Part shown: piece by piece, positions 1 through 6,444 of the stretch
Layout of the letters: the number at the start of each line of letters is the position of its first letter
Numbering within the stretch: position 1 is the first letter of the stretch
Assembly (NCBI GenBank): GCA_027619145.1
Contig: JAQCGA010000121.1
Coordinates: forward strand, 1-9,161
Reading direction: 5' to 3'
Origin: a bacterium
GTDB taxonomy: Bacteria; Latescibacterota; UBA2968; GCA-2709665
Length of the DNA: 9,161 nt
Translations under genes and position numbers: made by a program
Notes under the pieces: generated by a model
Databases searched by the model: none
Told to the model about the DNA's origin: nothing
Seen by the model: the letters and a program-made list of their open reading frames with translations, nothing else

Positions 1-27
1 CCTTTCGTTTTTATATCGCCCAATAGG

Positions 28-375
28 TTATACTTTTCTCAAACTCCACGCCCGTTTCAACGTTGGGCGCTGGTGTTCTTGTTGCTGGAATGCAGTAGGC
101 ATTTTCTGATTCTGCTTTTTCTGCACCTGCCCCTCCCACTTCTGCTGGGCTTTTACTCCTGCTTCGGACGCCAGCCAGGCATCTCTCTTCTTTTCATCCA
201 ACGTACCATCTTCTTTCAAGACTTCCTGTTTCGTAAAATACAACCGGCGACGTTTCACTTCGCCCCGAGAACACTCCATCTTTCGGGCAATATGCTTGTC
301 GTCTGTATCGGATGCCAGTAGATCCAGAAATGCCTGATAATAGGATGCGCCGGTCATTCCTTCTTTTGAGGCCAT
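28..375 (-). CDS. Small basic protein of unknown function with a possible helix-turn-helix
   Basis: I do not recognise the family of this 115-residue protein. The start is well supported: AAGGAG (382-387) lies 6 bases upstream of the ATG, and the frame ends in TAA at 28-30. Residues ~10-21 look like an amphipathic helix. Residues ~24-44 (DDKHIARKMECSRGEVKRRR) have the shape of a helix-turn-helix, 'hIAxxhxCSxxxVxRR', as in many small DNA-binding proteins. The C-terminal half (~60-115) is rich in Lys, Arg and Gln, has no hydrophobic segment, and is probably extended or helical. The protein should be cytoplasmic. It sits 403 bases downstream of the large NHL gene behind its own candidate promoter (526-554), so it is probably transcribed separately. 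DNA binding is inference from one motif; a basic structural or RNA-binding protein is an alternative. Confidence 0.72.
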   Translation of the reverse strand: MASKEGMTGASYYQAFLDLLASDTDDKHIARKMECSRGEVKRRRLYFTKQEVLKEDGTLDEKKRDAWLASEAGVKAQQKWEGQVQKKQNQKMPTAFQQQEHQRPTLKRAWSLRKV

Positions 376-380
376 GATGA

Positions 381-388
381 ACTCCTTT
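381..388 (-). promoter_or_regulatory. Strong Shine-Dalgarno for the small basic protein
   Basis: On the minus strand the sequence AAAGGAGT precedes the ATG at 375, leaving 6 bases between AGGAG and the start codon. This is close to the ideal anti-16S match and spacing. It fixes the start of the 115-residue gene rather than the internal ATG six codons later. Confidence 0.8.
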
Positions 389-393
389 ATAGT

Positions 394-576
394 TCAAATC
401 TGAAAAGTGAAGGTGGATTTATCATCTTCAAGCCGTCCAATCCGTCCTCTCAAATCCAGATCCACATGACCTGATCTCCCTGTAGGAAAATGATAAACAA
501 TATGAATTGACTTACAACGCCCCCAAATATACAGCAAATACCCTCTTCTGTCAAAACGTACCAGAATCCCCTCCAA
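394..576 (-). CDS. Doubtful 60-codon ORF upstream of the small basic gene
   Basis: This frame could start at TTG 576, with AGAGG six bases upstream, the same arrangement used by the TTG-started gene at 6418. It ends 18 bases before the ATG at 375. The C-terminal part (HVDLDLRGRIGRLEDDKSTF) reads like a real beta-strand and turn protein rather than noise. I recognise no family. Against it: the frame is short, a near-consensus promoter (526-554) lies inside it, and another frame over the same DNA (590-450, ATG start, 46 codons, hydrophobic C-terminal half) is almost as plausible. It may be a small protein, the relic of a larger gene, or chance coding in a leader region. Confidence 0.25.
   Translation of the reverse strand: MEGILVRFDRRGYLLYIWGRCKSIHIVYHFPTGRSGHVDLDLRGRIGRLEDDKSTFTFQI
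526..554 (-). promoter_or_regulatory. Near-consensus sigma70-type promoter
   Basis: On the minus strand, TTGACA (554-549) is an exact -35 consensus. It is followed by a 17-base spacer and TATATT (531-526), which matches five of six bases of the -10 consensus. The predicted start of transcription is near 519, giving a leader of about 143 bases before the ATG at 375. It is the best promoter-like sequence I found between the operon and the small basic gene, which it would drive. If the organism belongs to a phylum whose main sigma factor has a different -10 (for example Bacteroidota), the match would carry less weight. Confidence 0.55.
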
Positions 577-606
577 CCGTTACCTCTCATAAAGCCTATC
601 CGGAAA

Positions 607-682
607 CCTGCTTTGAGCCCCGAGAGCGAGCGAGAGTGTCGTGGACAAGGCGCACGAAGCAGGCAAACCCCGAAGGGCTCGC
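607..682 (-). other. GC-rich foldable element: candidate structured RNA or dispersed repeat
   Basis: Two inverted repeats overlap here. Bases 607-615 (CCTGCTTTG) pair with 655-663 as a 9-bp stem with one G-U pair. Bases 615-620 (GAGCCC) are the exact complement of 675-680 (GGGCTC). On the minus strand 675-677 and 668-670 form CCC-UUCG-GGG, an extra-stable tetraloop hairpin that extends to about 8 bp over 663-682. The pairings compete with one another. Between them lie short CGAGAG/CGAG direct repeats (621-636) and a TGTC-GTG-GACA mini-hairpin (637-647). There is no U-tract, so it is not a typical terminator. It could be a small RNA, a REP-like dispersed repeat or a factor-dependent 3' end. 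Confidence 0.4.
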
Positions 683-778
683 GTAAGCAATCCTCTGTGA
701 TTCGCCGATGCAGCGCAACGCAGGCCGCCGGGTTGGGTCGGAATGAGAATTCTTCTTTGCGTGGTAAATTCCCCAGCA

Positions 779-3700
779 TCAGTTATTGGTGACTTCTTTC
801 CCAAATACCCGCGCAAACTGTATAAAATCCGGAAAATCTATAATGCCATTGCCGTTAATATCGAATTGGGGTACGAGCGGGCTATCGCCCGTGCGCTTAC
901 CAAATAAAGATGCAAACTGGAGGAAATCCCGAAAACCAATCACGTTGTCGCCATCGGTATCAAATCTGGCAATGTCAACGGGCGGACCCTCTTCCTGTGC
1001 TCTGCCCAGGTACAATCCTCCCAGCGAGTTATCCGTATCGGGATCATCGTCAAGATACCATATGAACCGCTGTAGCAGGACGTCTGGCGGCGTATCAAAC
1101 CAGGCCGATAGATTGAAGATTCTTCCGTTGATCACCGTTGTGGAATTCGGGTTCTGAAAGTCGAGATTTAGATCGTTGTAGAATTCATAGAAGTCCTGAG
1201 CCAGATTGACCAGAGGTTCGGTCTTAATATTCTGACTGTTGACTTTTTCGTGGATATCCTGCGTCAGATCCCGAAACGATGCTACCGCATCTCTGAAATT
1301 CTCCAATGGTTTTTTGATGTCTTCCCCAAAGGTGCGTAGCTTGCTAATTCCTGCAGGTGTAAGCTGGAGAAATCGAGAGTTTGACCGCTGGAGCGCAAGT
1401 GCGAAATCCAGATTGGAGTCCGTGCCCGAAAAGTCGAGAAGGTTGGGGTCGAGGTCGAGATCGATATACTGGCTGGCATCATCCCGCAAGGTTCGAAAGG
1501 CATCGGCTACTTCTCGACCAGCAGTATTCAGGTTTCGTCCAATCTCAAGCATCACTTCCAGAACATCGGTGGTGATCAAGAGGGGAACCACATCATCCCC
1601 AGGCCTTACTTCAAAAGGCGTATTCATATCTTCTGTTTGCTTGATGAGAACAACCAGAAATTGTCTCTCATACGATAGGGTATATCCATATGGCGTAGAA
1701 GCATGCAATGCGTTTTCTATGTGATTTTCAATGGTTTCCAGGTCGTCCCTATAGTCAAAATCCTTTGTGTCCAGCAGGTTGGCGATGCTGCCGACATCGC
1801 CGACAATTGCACTTTCTATCAGGTCCGTTACATTCTGGTGGTTTTGTGACACAGTAAAATAAGTCTGTATCAGGGCCAGAATCGCATGAGCTTCAGGGTC
1901 AAGAGCGTCTTCTGCAAGACGGGCCTGGTACTTCTCCCGCTGCTTCTGCATGTATCCATCGTGCAACACGAACGAGGCGGTGGTATTCATCACCAGGTCC
2001 ACCGAGAGCTTCTCGAACAGTCCTGGGGGAGCGCCATCGGGAAATATGCCCCGAAACGTATAGGTTTCAGGGGTGCTCGACCGGTAGAAATCAAGCAGGA
2101 TCTCCTGGGGGTGGGCGTCGAGATTTTCGAGAAGGGCCAGTGGCCGTACCGCAGTCTCCTGGATGGTATATGTTTTGCCATCCAGGATGTCATTCAGTCT
2201 GGCGGCCTGAAGCCATATTGCGCCAGTCCCAGTTCGAATATCCTGAGTTATATTCTGGCCAAGGGCGCTCAGCGGCTGTCTGTCGAGGCTGGTTTGAAGC
2301 GTCGACATGGCAGTTACCAACTCCTGGCTTGCCTGGCGAAGGCCTTCAATGACGGCTGCATTGTCCGTGCCGCCATCCAGCACGGTTCGTAAGTGATCGA
2401 AGCTTTCCTGGATGCGATCCGACGTGGCGCGCAATGCGTTTTCTATAATGACTAGGTCGTCTATATTGGTTCGTTCGATCCTGAAAATATCATTCTGTGA
2501 AAAAGAGCCGCTTCTCACGTTGAACGTCACGCTGAAAGCTCCACTGGTGTTTTTCAAGACGTCGAGATGCGTTTCTATCGCATCGAGATGATTTTCCAGG
2601 TCATCCTGAAAATCTTCCCATATCGTCTGGATTTCCCCCAGATCAGTGGTCAGGCCGGATCGGACACTTTTAGAACGCCTCTTAAAATCTTCATATCGGC
2701 TCCCCTGAAACACCTCTCCCAAGCCTTCCAGGAACGAAGACAGGCTCTCGGTATCATGGCCGAGGAGCTCGTTTCTGACCAGATCTTCGGCCTCCTCCAT
2801 CTGTGCTTCCAGATCGTCAAATACCTCGCGCGAACGTTCATGGGTTCGATCAAGATCAACGTGGATCTGTGCCAATTTCACAAGGATCAAGCCCATCCGG
2901 TCGGATAGATTCTGTTCCGCACCACCGCTGGAAACTTTGCTAAAAAGCATATCGTCCTGGCCATCAAGGTAGGACTCATAGGTGGCTGTCACTTCGGACC
3001 GGAACTCGAAATCGACCGCCAGAATATCGGGTGATGTACCATTTTCTACGCGCCGTATGCGATTGTTTCCCGAATCTGCAATGTAGAGATTTCCCGATCC
3101 ATCGATGGCCACAGAAGAAGGATTCTGGAGGAACGCCAGGATTGCGGGTCCACCATCACCAGAATAACCCGAATTACGGCTGCCTGCAACTGTGGAAATG
3201 ATACCGGTGGCCGCATCGACTTTCCGGATTCGATGGCTATTTATGCCCGCGATATAGAGGTTTCCTGCTTCATCGAAGGTCACACCGCCGGGTCCCCAGA
3301 GAGAGGCAAGCGTAGCGGGTCCGCCGTCCCCTGAATAGGAATAGGAACCGTTTCCGGCGACGGTCGAGATCATTCCCGTATTTGCATTGACCTTCCGAAT
3401 ACGGCGGGCTCCTGAATCCGCGATATAGAGATTGCCCGTCTGATCCACGGCTACAGAATATGGATCCTGAAAGGAAGCAAGCGTGGCAAGTCCACCATCT
3501 CCTGAATACCTGGAGACGCCATTTCCGGCAACCGTCGAGATAATCCCGGTGGCAGAATCAACTTTTCGGATGCGCTTGTTATCCCTGTCCACAATGTATA
3601 AGTTTTCGATTTGATCGAACGCTACGGATACAGGATTGTTCAGCAACGCAAGCGTAGCTGCTTGGCCATCTCCCGAATAGGATTCCTTTCCATTCCCGGC

Positions 3701-4819
3701 GAAGGTCGAGATGACTCCCGTAGTGGCATCAACTTTTCGGATTAGCAAATTCGAACTATCCGCGATGTACAGGTTTCCGTTCTGACCAACCGCTACAGAT
3801 GAAGGATACACTAAAGAAGCTAAGGTCGCGGGTTCTCCATCGCCGGAAGAACCCGAATTACTACTGCCTGCAATTGTGGAAATAATACCGGTGACCGCAT
3901 CGACTTTTCGGATTCGATGGTTGCTTGTATCCGCGATATAGAGGTTCCCCGATCCATCGATGGCCACGTCGCCGGGATACCGAAAAGAGGCAAGCGTGGC
4001 CGGTCCACCGTCCCCTGAGTAGGAATAGTTTCCGTCCCCGGAGAAAGTCGAGATGATTCCAGTTGCCGCATCCACTTTCCGGATTCGACTGTTTCTTGAA
4101 TCTGCGATATAAATATTCCCCGCCAGATCAATAGCGACAGAAGAAGGATCATCTAATTGGGCAAATGTAGCCAGCCCACCATCCCCTGAATATTGCCTGT
4201 CGCCATTACCCGCGATGGTCGAGATGATTCCAGTATTCGCATCGACTTTCCGGATTCGATTGTTTCCTGAATCAGCGATATACAGGTTTCCCGTTTGGTC
4301 TACGACTACAGATGAAGGGTAACTGAGAAAGGCCTGAGTAGCCAGGCCACCATCACCAGAGTCTCCCTGGTTTCCATTTCCAGCGACGGTCGAGATAATC
4401 CCAGTATTCGCATCCACCTTCCGGATTCGATTGTTTCCTGAATCCGAAATATAGAGATTCCCTGCCTGATCAATAGCGACAGAACTGGGGCTATTGAGAA
4501 ACGCCTGGGTAGCCAGCATGCCATCTCCGGCATGTCCCTCGGAGCCAACCCCGGCGAAGACAGAAATATTTCCAGTTATCACGTCTACTTTCAGGACGCG
4601 ATGGTTTGAGGCCGCAGCAATGTACACATTTCCTGATTGATCAATACAGATCCCAGCGGGGTATCCGATGGAGGCTTGGGTTGCACTTATATCCCTTGGC
4701 AAGCCGCCCACTACGGTTGTTATATCTCCAGGCGCGGCACCGGACGAATAGGTGTAAGCCAATATCAAAATAAGGATGAGTCCAAATACGCAGATTAACC
4801 GAGATCGGTGTGTTGGCAT
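779..4819 (-). CDS. Giant exported NHL-repeat protein with helical middle and C-terminal dockerin-like EF-hand pair
   Basis: This 1346-residue protein is probably periplasmic or on the cell surface. Residues 1-29 form a Sec signal peptide (hydrophobic VFGLILILILAY, likely cleavage after SSGAA, no lipobox). Residues ~46-595 are ten NHL repeats of 57 residues each, carrying 'GNLYIADSxNxRIRKVDxxTGIIS' and 'SGDGGxAT'; this family folds as beta-propeller blades that usually bind ligands or partners. Residues ~610-1250 are mainly helical and acidic with coiled-coil-like stretches and no recognised domain. The C-terminus has two calcium-type loops, DTDGDNVIGFRD (1287-1298) and DINGNGIIDFPD (1320-1331), each followed by 'FhQFAxxFGK', as in dockerin-like tails. 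The start at 4819 has AGAGGG a few bases upstream. It is the last gene of the presumed operon, 48 bases after the barrel gene. No enzyme active site is visible; scaffold, adhesin or sensor roles are inference. Confidence 0.88.
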   Translation of the reverse strand: MPTHRSRLICVFGLILILILAYTYSSGAAPGDITTVVGGLPRDISATQASIGYPAGICIDQSGNVYIAAASNHRVLKVDVITGNISVFAGVGSEGHAGDGMLATQAFLNSPSSVAIDQAGNLYISDSGNNRIRKVDANTGIISTVAGNGNQGDSGDGGLATQAFLSYPSSVVVDQTGNLYIADSGNNRIRKVDANTGIISTIAGNGDRQYSGDGGLATFAQLDDPSSVAIDLAGNIYIADSRNSRIRKVDAATGIISTFSGDGNYSYSGDGGPATLASFRYPGDVAIDGSGNLYIADTSNHRIRKVDAVTGIISTIAGSSNSGSSGDGEPATLASLVYPSSVAVGQNGNLYIADSSNLLIRKVDATTGVISTFAGNGKESYSGDGQAATLALLNNPVSVAFDQIENLYIVDRDNKRIRKVDSATGIISTVAGNGVSRYSGDGGLATLASFQDPYSVAVDQTGNLYIADSGARRIRKVNANTGMISTVAGNGSYSYSGDGGPATLASLWGPGGVTFDEAGNLYIAGINSHRIRKVDAATGIISTVAGSRNSGYSGDGGPAILAFLQNPSSVAIDGSGNLYIADSGNNRIRRVENGTSPDILAVDFEFRSEVTATYESYLDGQDDMLFSKVSSGGAEQNLSDRMGLILVKLAQIHVDLDRTHERSREVFDDLEAQMEEAEDLVRNELLGHDTESLSSFLEGLGEVFQGSRYEDFKRRSKSVRSGLTTDLGEIQTIWEDFQDDLENHLDAIETHLDVLKNTSGAFSVTFNVRSGSFSQNDIFRIERTNIDDLVIIENALRATSDRIQESFDHLRTVLDGGTDNAAVIEGLRQASQELVTAMSTLQTSLDRQPLSALGQNITQDIRTGTGAIWLQAARLNDILDGKTYTIQETAVRPLALLENLDAHPQEILLDFYRSSTPETYTFRGIFPDGAPPGLFEKLSVDLVMNTTASFVLHDGYMQKQREKYQARLAEDALDPEAHAILALIQTYFTVSQNHQNVTDLIESAIVGDVGSIANLLDTKDFDYRDDLETIENHIENALHASTPYGYTLSYERQFLVVLIKQTEDMNTPFEVRPGDDVVPLLITTDVLEVMLEIGRNLNTAGREVADAFRTLRDDASQYIDLDLDPNLLDFSGTDSNLDFALALQRSNSRFLQLTPAGISKLRTFGEDIKKPLENFRDAVASFRDLTQDIHEKVNSQNIKTEPLVNLAQDFYEFYNDLNLDFQNPNSTTVINGRIFNLSAWFDTPPDVLLQRFIWYLDDDPDTDNSLGGLYLGRAQEEGPPVDIARFDTDGDNVIGFRDFLQFASLFGKRTGDSPLVPQFDINGNGIIDFPDFIQFARVFGKEVTNN
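3037..4684 (-). repeat. Coding tandem array of ten 171-bp NHL repeats
   Basis: Ten in-frame units with a period of 171 bp (57 codons) encode the propeller repeats; the last unit is cut short after 'NRIRRVENG'. The first unit is the most divergent ('GNVYIAAASNHRVLKVD'). Units four apart are often more alike than neighbours: 3166-3236 and 3850-3920 are 684 bp apart and, by my alignment, differ at only 6 of 71 bases. The array is therefore a repeat of repeats and a likely site of copy-number change by recombination. Confidence 0.9.
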
Positions 4820-4824
4820 ATATC

Positions 4825-4840
4825 CCTCTATGTTTAGAGA
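4825..4840 (-). promoter_or_regulatory. Small hairpin covering the ribosome binding site of the NHL gene
   Basis: In the minus-strand transcript, UCUCUA (4840-4835) pairs with UAGAGG (4830-4825) across an AACA loop, giving five Watson-Crick pairs and one G-U pair. The 3' arm is the Shine-Dalgarno of the NHL gene (AGAGGG before the ATG at 4819). The stem is weak, so it may only modestly lower initiation, or it may be coincidence. Confidence 0.3.
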
Positions 4841-4867
4841 ATACTACCTCGGAGAAACAGCCGCAGG

Positions 4868-6418
4868 TTAGAAATAGGCTCTCAGAGTGAATCCATGGAT
4901 TCTGCCTCCTCGATATTTCCTGGAATCCAATGGAGACATTTCTTTATGGGGCAAATTAATAAAAATTATATTTTGGACAAACTGATAAACCAGGTGGTAG
5001 TTTTGCGTGATCCGAAGAGTTGGCTGCAGTTGAATTCTGAGGAGATTGATTGTGTGGGGCGCAGTACTCTGGAACGGTTTCACCGACAGGCCAAACTCTA
5101 ACTCTGCATCTGCACGCATTCTGTTACGCATATAACTTTGCGCGAATAGCGCATCTAATTGCCACTGCAGTTTCCCTTCCTGCGTTCTGATCATTCCTTT
5201 TCCAAACCAGGTTTTTGTATTTCCTCTGATATTTATATCGGCAGCGTGGGAAATGGGAAGAAAACCCAGGCGGAAACCCAGCACGGGTGTCGATCCACTT
5301 CCACTTCCCGTATAGTTGACCCTGGCAAAGCCAAGAAATCCATTCACCTCGATCTGCTTTAAAAAAAGCCTCTGACCTCGAACCTGCACCTCGTACCCAT
5401 CGAGATCTACGACTCCATCGGCGAGGTCTTCGATATCCAGAGGTATGCCGTTTGATGATTCAGGAACCGATTCGGGCGTTAGATCGAACAATGGGACTTT
5501 TCTGGTCGTATAACTCGTACGAAGCTCGACCTCGGATCTTTCGCTTATCTCGTAGACCCACATCACTGCAATGTGTTTGGACTGGAGATTCAGCGCCAGT
5601 TCAGTCGTACGTCTTCCCTGCAATTCGGACTTTTCGCCGGTATTTGTATATTGAAATTGGGTGACTGTCGAGGCTTGCATTACGCGATATGCCATACCTG
5701 CTCTACTTCTGGATGTTATGCGCACCCGCCCTTCGGCTTGGAGTCTCAAGTGGGTTGAGTTCAGGTTATATTCGATTTCTCTCCCAAATGTCGGCTCTAT
5801 CAGATCAAAAAACATCCGGTTCATTTGAAGATCGGTTTCAGAATGCGGGAATTTGTTTACTCTCAGCGTTTGGTTATTACCTCTTCGAGTCGAGCGATAC
5901 ATACTTAAACCAATCCCGTACCGCTTCCTATCGACTTTGTATTCAAAAAACGGGCACCGCTCTCCAATATCAAGGTTGTTACGAACAGGAGTGGTGTTAT
6001 GACCGATTTGTGTGTTATACAAATCCCAAGATAATCCCATTCGAAATCGGTGTACTGTTCCAGAGATTTTGATTCGATATGTGAATAGGAGACGAAACTT
6101 TTGTGCAGAAAAGTCGGCTGTCTGTTTATCGTTTCTGTATTCCCTGTAAAGATCCTCAGAGATATATGAGAAGGACAACGTGGGCCTGGTGGTTTTATCA
6201 TAAAATGAAAATTGGCTTTCTGCAAAATCAGTCATTGATAGATCATGTAGATTAAGTAACGGGTACAATTTTTCAGCGAAAGTGTCGCCATATGCGTCAA
6301 AACTTAGCAGAAAAATTGTGAGACAAAGAGCAAGTCCGAAACGTCCAGGCTTGTTCAGATACCTCTCTTTCAGACAAACCCCTCTGGATTTTATACAAAG
6401 AGAAGGCGCTTTAGACAA
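4868..6418 (-). CDS. Probable outer-membrane beta-barrel protein of unknown family
   Basis: I do not recognise the family of this 516-residue protein. The start is TTG at 6418, chosen because GGAGG (6425-6429) lies exactly 6 bases upstream and because later ATGs would remove the export signal. Residues 1-44 make a long signal peptide: a basic n-region, a hydrophobic core FGLALCLTIFLLSF (27-40) and a likely cut near DAYG/D. The mature part alternates polar and hydrophobic residues with many Tyr, Phe, Arg and Gly, as in transmembrane beta-strands. An acidic loop (~322-345, with DIEDLADGVVDLDGYEV) suggests an extracellular or metal-binding loop. It ends in '...GFTLRAYF', the terminal aromatic expected of Bam substrates. 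It lies 26 bases after the Omp85 gene and 48 before the NHL gene, so it may act with either. Porin, anchor or export partner are all possible. Its GC content is clearly lower than that of the two genes before it. Confidence 0.8.
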   Translation of the reverse strand: MSKAPSLCIKSRGVCLKERYLNKPGRFGLALCLTIFLLSFDAYGDTFAEKLYPLLNLHDLSMTDFAESQFSFYDKTTRPTLSFSYISEDLYREYRNDKQTADFSAQKFRLLFTYRIKISGTVHRFRMGLSWDLYNTQIGHNTTPVRNNLDIGERCPFFEYKVDRKRYGIGLSMYRSTRRGNNQTLRVNKFPHSETDLQMNRMFFDLIEPTFGREIEYNLNSTHLRLQAEGRVRITSRSRAGMAYRVMQASTVTQFQYTNTGEKSELQGRRTTELALNLQSKHIAVMWVYEISERSEVELRTSYTTRKVPLFDLTPESVPESSNGIPLDIEDLADGVVDLDGYEVQVRGQRLFLKQIEVNGFLGFARVNYTGSGSGSTPVLGFRLGFLPISHAADINIRGNTKTWFGKGMIRTQEGKLQWQLDALFAQSYMRNRMRADAELEFGLSVKPFQSTAPHTINLLRIQLQPTLRITQNYHLVYQFVQNIIFINLPHKEMSPLDSRKYRGGRIHGFTLRAYF

Positions 6419-6424
6419 GCTGTG

Positions 6425-6429
6425 CCTCC
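6425..6429 (-). promoter_or_regulatory. Shine-Dalgarno that decides a TTG start
   Basis: GGAGG on the minus strand sits 6 bases before TTG 6418. No ATG occurs in frame before the signal-peptide core, so this site makes TTG the probable initiation codon of the barrel gene. Confidence 0.75.
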
Positions 6430-6444
6430 GATACGGTTGTAGTC

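Larger units (their letters stand above)
376..778 (-). other. Intergenic stretch between the NHL gene and the small basic gene
   Basis: These 403 bases contain no convincing gene. From the NHL gene stop toward the small gene they hold: about 90 bases of unremarkable spacer with a GC-rich patch at ~710-740; a GC-rich foldable element (607-682); a doubtful small ORF (576-394); a sigma70-like promoter (554-526); and an AT-rich leader of roughly 140 bases ending in the Shine-Dalgarno at 382-387. I found no stem followed by a T-run that would act as an intrinsic terminator for the upstream operon. Confidence 0.7.

Noticed and set aside
450..590. 46-codon ATG-started hydrophobic frame in the intergenic region
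   Set aside because: The ribosome binding site is weak, the composition is erratic, and it overlaps the competing frame and the promoter. There is no independent support.
663..682. Intrinsic terminator for the operon
   Set aside because: The hairpin is stable, but only three U residues follow before GC-rich sequence, and these U residues are partly inside the stem.
1886..2392. Plus-strand frame of 168 codons inside the NHL gene
   Set aside because: It lies wholly opposite the continuous 1346-codon frame, with no ribosome binding site or recognisable protein features.
3037..4684. CRISPR-like array
   Set aside because: The repeats are 171 bp, contiguous, in frame and code for a recognisable NHL motif. 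There are no short repeats with unique spacers.
6299..6341. Lipoprotein signal in the 516-residue barrel (LALC in its signal peptide)
   Set aside because: The residue before Cys is Leu rather than Gly/Ala/Ser, and the Cys is in the middle of the hydrophobic core. Signal peptidase I cleavage near DAYG fits better.
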